A model generated the notes under the pieces. That model did no database searches. It was not told where the DNA came from and was given only the letters and a program-made list of their open reading frames with translations. Both the position numbers and the translations under genes were made by a program. A stretch of 33,359 nucleotides of DNA from Bacteroidota bacterium (GTDB lineage Bacteria; Bacteroidota; Ignavibacteria; Ignavibacteriales; Ignavibacteriaceae), in contig JAEXTA010000213.1 in the NCBI GenBank assembly GCA_023453665.1, positions 1 to 33,359 on the forward strand, written 5' to 3'. Below, piece after piece: positions 31,930 to 33,359 of the stretch; the stretch's first letter is position 1; each line of letters opens with the position of its first letter.

Positions 31930-33359
31930 ATGAAAAAACTGTTGACACTTCTGATTGTAACAACTTTTGCGGTGATTACATTCTCCCAAAACTACAAACA
32001 GGTAAAAATATTTATCAATGATCCTTCGGATATAGAAAAACTTCAGAAAGCAGGAATGGAGTTTGACCATCATTACTTCACAAAAGACAATGCAGTAGAT
32101 GTATTCGTTAGCGATAGTGATTATTCAAAACTTCTAACTACAAATTTCCGTTTCGAAGTAGTGATTGATGATTGGTATGCATACTACAACAATCGTCCGC
32201 AACTCACCGACGCAGAAAAAAATAATTTCATAGAACAGAGCAAACGCGAGATGAATGTAACGGGATTCGGTTACGGTTCAATGGGAGGCTTTTATACTCT
32301 TGCGGAAGTAATAGCAGAACTTGACAGTATGAAGATGCTCTATCCAAATCTTATCACAACCAAAGTATCGATAGGCAACACCATAGAGAACCGCCCGATG
32401 TATATGGTAAAGATATCAGACAATCCTGATACAGATGAAAATGAGCCTGAGATACTCTACACAGCACTCCACCACGCACGAGAACCACAGAGTATGATGC
32501 AGTTGATTTATTTTATGTATTACCTTCTTGAAAATTATAACACCGATCCATCTGTTCAATATCTCGTAAACAACCGCGAATTATACTTTATACCTGTATT
32601 AAATCCGGATGGATACGAGTACAACCGTTCAACAAATCCATCTGGCGGCGGAATGTGGCGTAAGAACAGACGCAATAACAGCGGCAGTTACGGAGTTGAT
32701 CTTAACAGAAATTACGGACCAATGACTTACTGGAACGCTCCCAACGGAGGCTCAAGCACATCACCAAGCAGTGACACTTACAGAGGTACAGCACCGTTTT
32801 CAGAACCTGAAACAAATAACATCAAAAACTTTCTTGGTACAAGAAAAATTAAGAATGCACTTAACTATCACACATATGGCAATTGGCTGATTTTTCCTTA
32901 CGGTGCACTAGGAACTGAAACACCGGATTCATTAATCTTTCGTGAATATGCCACTGATATGACATCCTATAATGGTTATGTATATGGCACTGATTTACAA
33001 ACTGTAAATTACAGTACCAGGGGTGGCAGTGATGACTATTACTATGATGGGGATATTGTTCTTAACGGAGGAAAAATATTTTCAATGACACCTGAGGTAG
33101 GCAGCACAGGCTTCTGGCCAAGTCAGCCGGAGATATTTCCACTTGCTATTGAGAACGTTCTTCCAAATTTATACTATGCGTGGGTATCAGGTGAATATGT
33201 AAGTATGATAAACGGGAATTACAGTCAGCAGTACTTTAACCCCGGTGATAATGTACAGATGAACCCGGCATTTAAGAACAAAGGATTATCAACAGGATAT
33301 AACATCACTGTAGAACTTACATCACTTAATGCTTATGCAACAGTAACAAACGGTACAGC
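31930..33359 (+). CDS. Second secreted M14 zinc carboxypeptidase (partial, runs off window)
   Basis: An ATG at 31930 opens a frame with no stop to the window end (476 codons). It is a paralog of the 902-residue M14 protein: signal peptide K-K-L-L-T-L-L-I-V-T-T-F to about residue 20, H182 and E185 in H-H-A-R-E-P at the same residue numbers, H314 in N-Y-H-T-Y, and the catalytic E389 in T-P-E-V-G-S-T. The G-G-G-M-W-R-K-N-R-R-N segment is shared. The active-site loop and the 315-390 region differ more, which suggests a different side-chain preference. It lies 54 bases after the 934-residue gene. A C-terminal sorting domain is expected but lies outside. Confidence 0.92.
   Translation, partial: MKKLLTLLIVTTFAVITFSQNYKQVKIFINDPSDIEKLQKAGMEFDHHYFTKDNAVDVFVSDSDYSKLLTTNFRFEVVIDDWYAYYNNRPQLTDAEKNNFIEQSKREMNVTGFGYGSMGGFYTLAEVIAELDSMKMLYPNLITTKVSIGNTIENRPMYMVKISDNPDTDENEPEILYTALHHAREPQSMMQLIYFMYYLLENYNTDPSVQYLVNNRELYFIPVLNPDGYEYNRSTNPSGGGMWRKNRRNNSGSYGVDLNRNYGPMTYWNAPNGGSSTSPSSDTYRGTAPFSEPETNNIKNFLGTRKIKNALNYHTYGNWLIFPYGALGTETPDSLIFREYATDMTSYNGYVYGTDLQTVNYSTRGGSDDYYYDGDIVLNGGKIFSMTPEVGSTGFWPSQPEIFPLAIENVLPNLYYAWVSGEYVSMINGNYSQQYFNPGDNVQMNPAFKNKGLSTGYNITVELTSLNAYATVTNGT

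Overview
The window looks like a chromosomal segment from an Ignavibacteria-type bacterium (Bacteroidota/Chlorobi side). The reasons are AT-rich DNA, secreted proteins ending in the type IX secretion sorting domain with the YPNPFNP-type start common in Ignavibacteriales, TTTG/TAnnTTT-type promoter candidates, and clear Shine-Dalgarno sequences on several genes. This placement is inferred from protein character; no rRNA or other phylogenetic marker is present.

Layout. Positions 1-5954 are mostly housekeeping: the tail of a U32 peptidase, a small TFIIB-type zinc-ribbon protein coupled to a Ca2+/Na+ antiporter, a reverse-strand Na+/H+ antiporter plus inorganic pyrophosphatase pair, and proS translationally coupled to a HAD hydrolase. 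Positions 5955-7415 (minus strand) hold a compact three-gene HipB-HipS-HipT toxin-antitoxin locus in which HipA is naturally split into two proteins. A 345-base regulatory region with strong inverted repeats precedes it. Positions 7761-10077 carry the two subunits of an indolepyruvate-type 2-oxoacid oxidoreductase; the alpha subunit lacks the usual C-terminal ferredoxin domain and a double hairpin repeat sits between the subunits. An OPT-family transporter with an unknown membrane partner follows on the minus strand (10159-13013). Next are an RsmI-like methyltransferase paired with a dTMP-kinase-like protein that has a damaged P-loop, RlmD, and another methyltransferase.

From 16887 the plus strand carries a secreted S9 prolyl-oligopeptidase-type peptidase, a YkvA-like membrane protein, a Nudix hydrolase, recN, a small cupin, an outer-membrane-type protein with a downstream exported (possibly lipo-)protein, a HemW-type radical SAM protein, and a glutamate/dicarboxylate:cation symporter. 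The right end (26350-33359) is a block of large secreted proteins: two M14 zinc carboxypeptidases flanking a 934-residue exported protein of unknown function. The first two carry T9SS type A sorting domains; the third runs off the window. Together with the S9 peptidase and the OPT and DAACS transporters, this suggests a cell that digests protein outside the cell and imports peptides and amino acids, with the IorAB-type enzyme able to oxidise transaminated aromatic amino acids. That metabolic link is inference.

The most notable item is the HipBST-like tripartite toxin-antitoxin module with an S-I-Q (not S-I-S) Gly-rich loop and an operator/leader arrangement in which a perfect 15-bp inverted repeat includes the hipB ribosome-binding site. 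No tRNA, rRNA, CRISPR array, insertion sequence or phage gene was seen.
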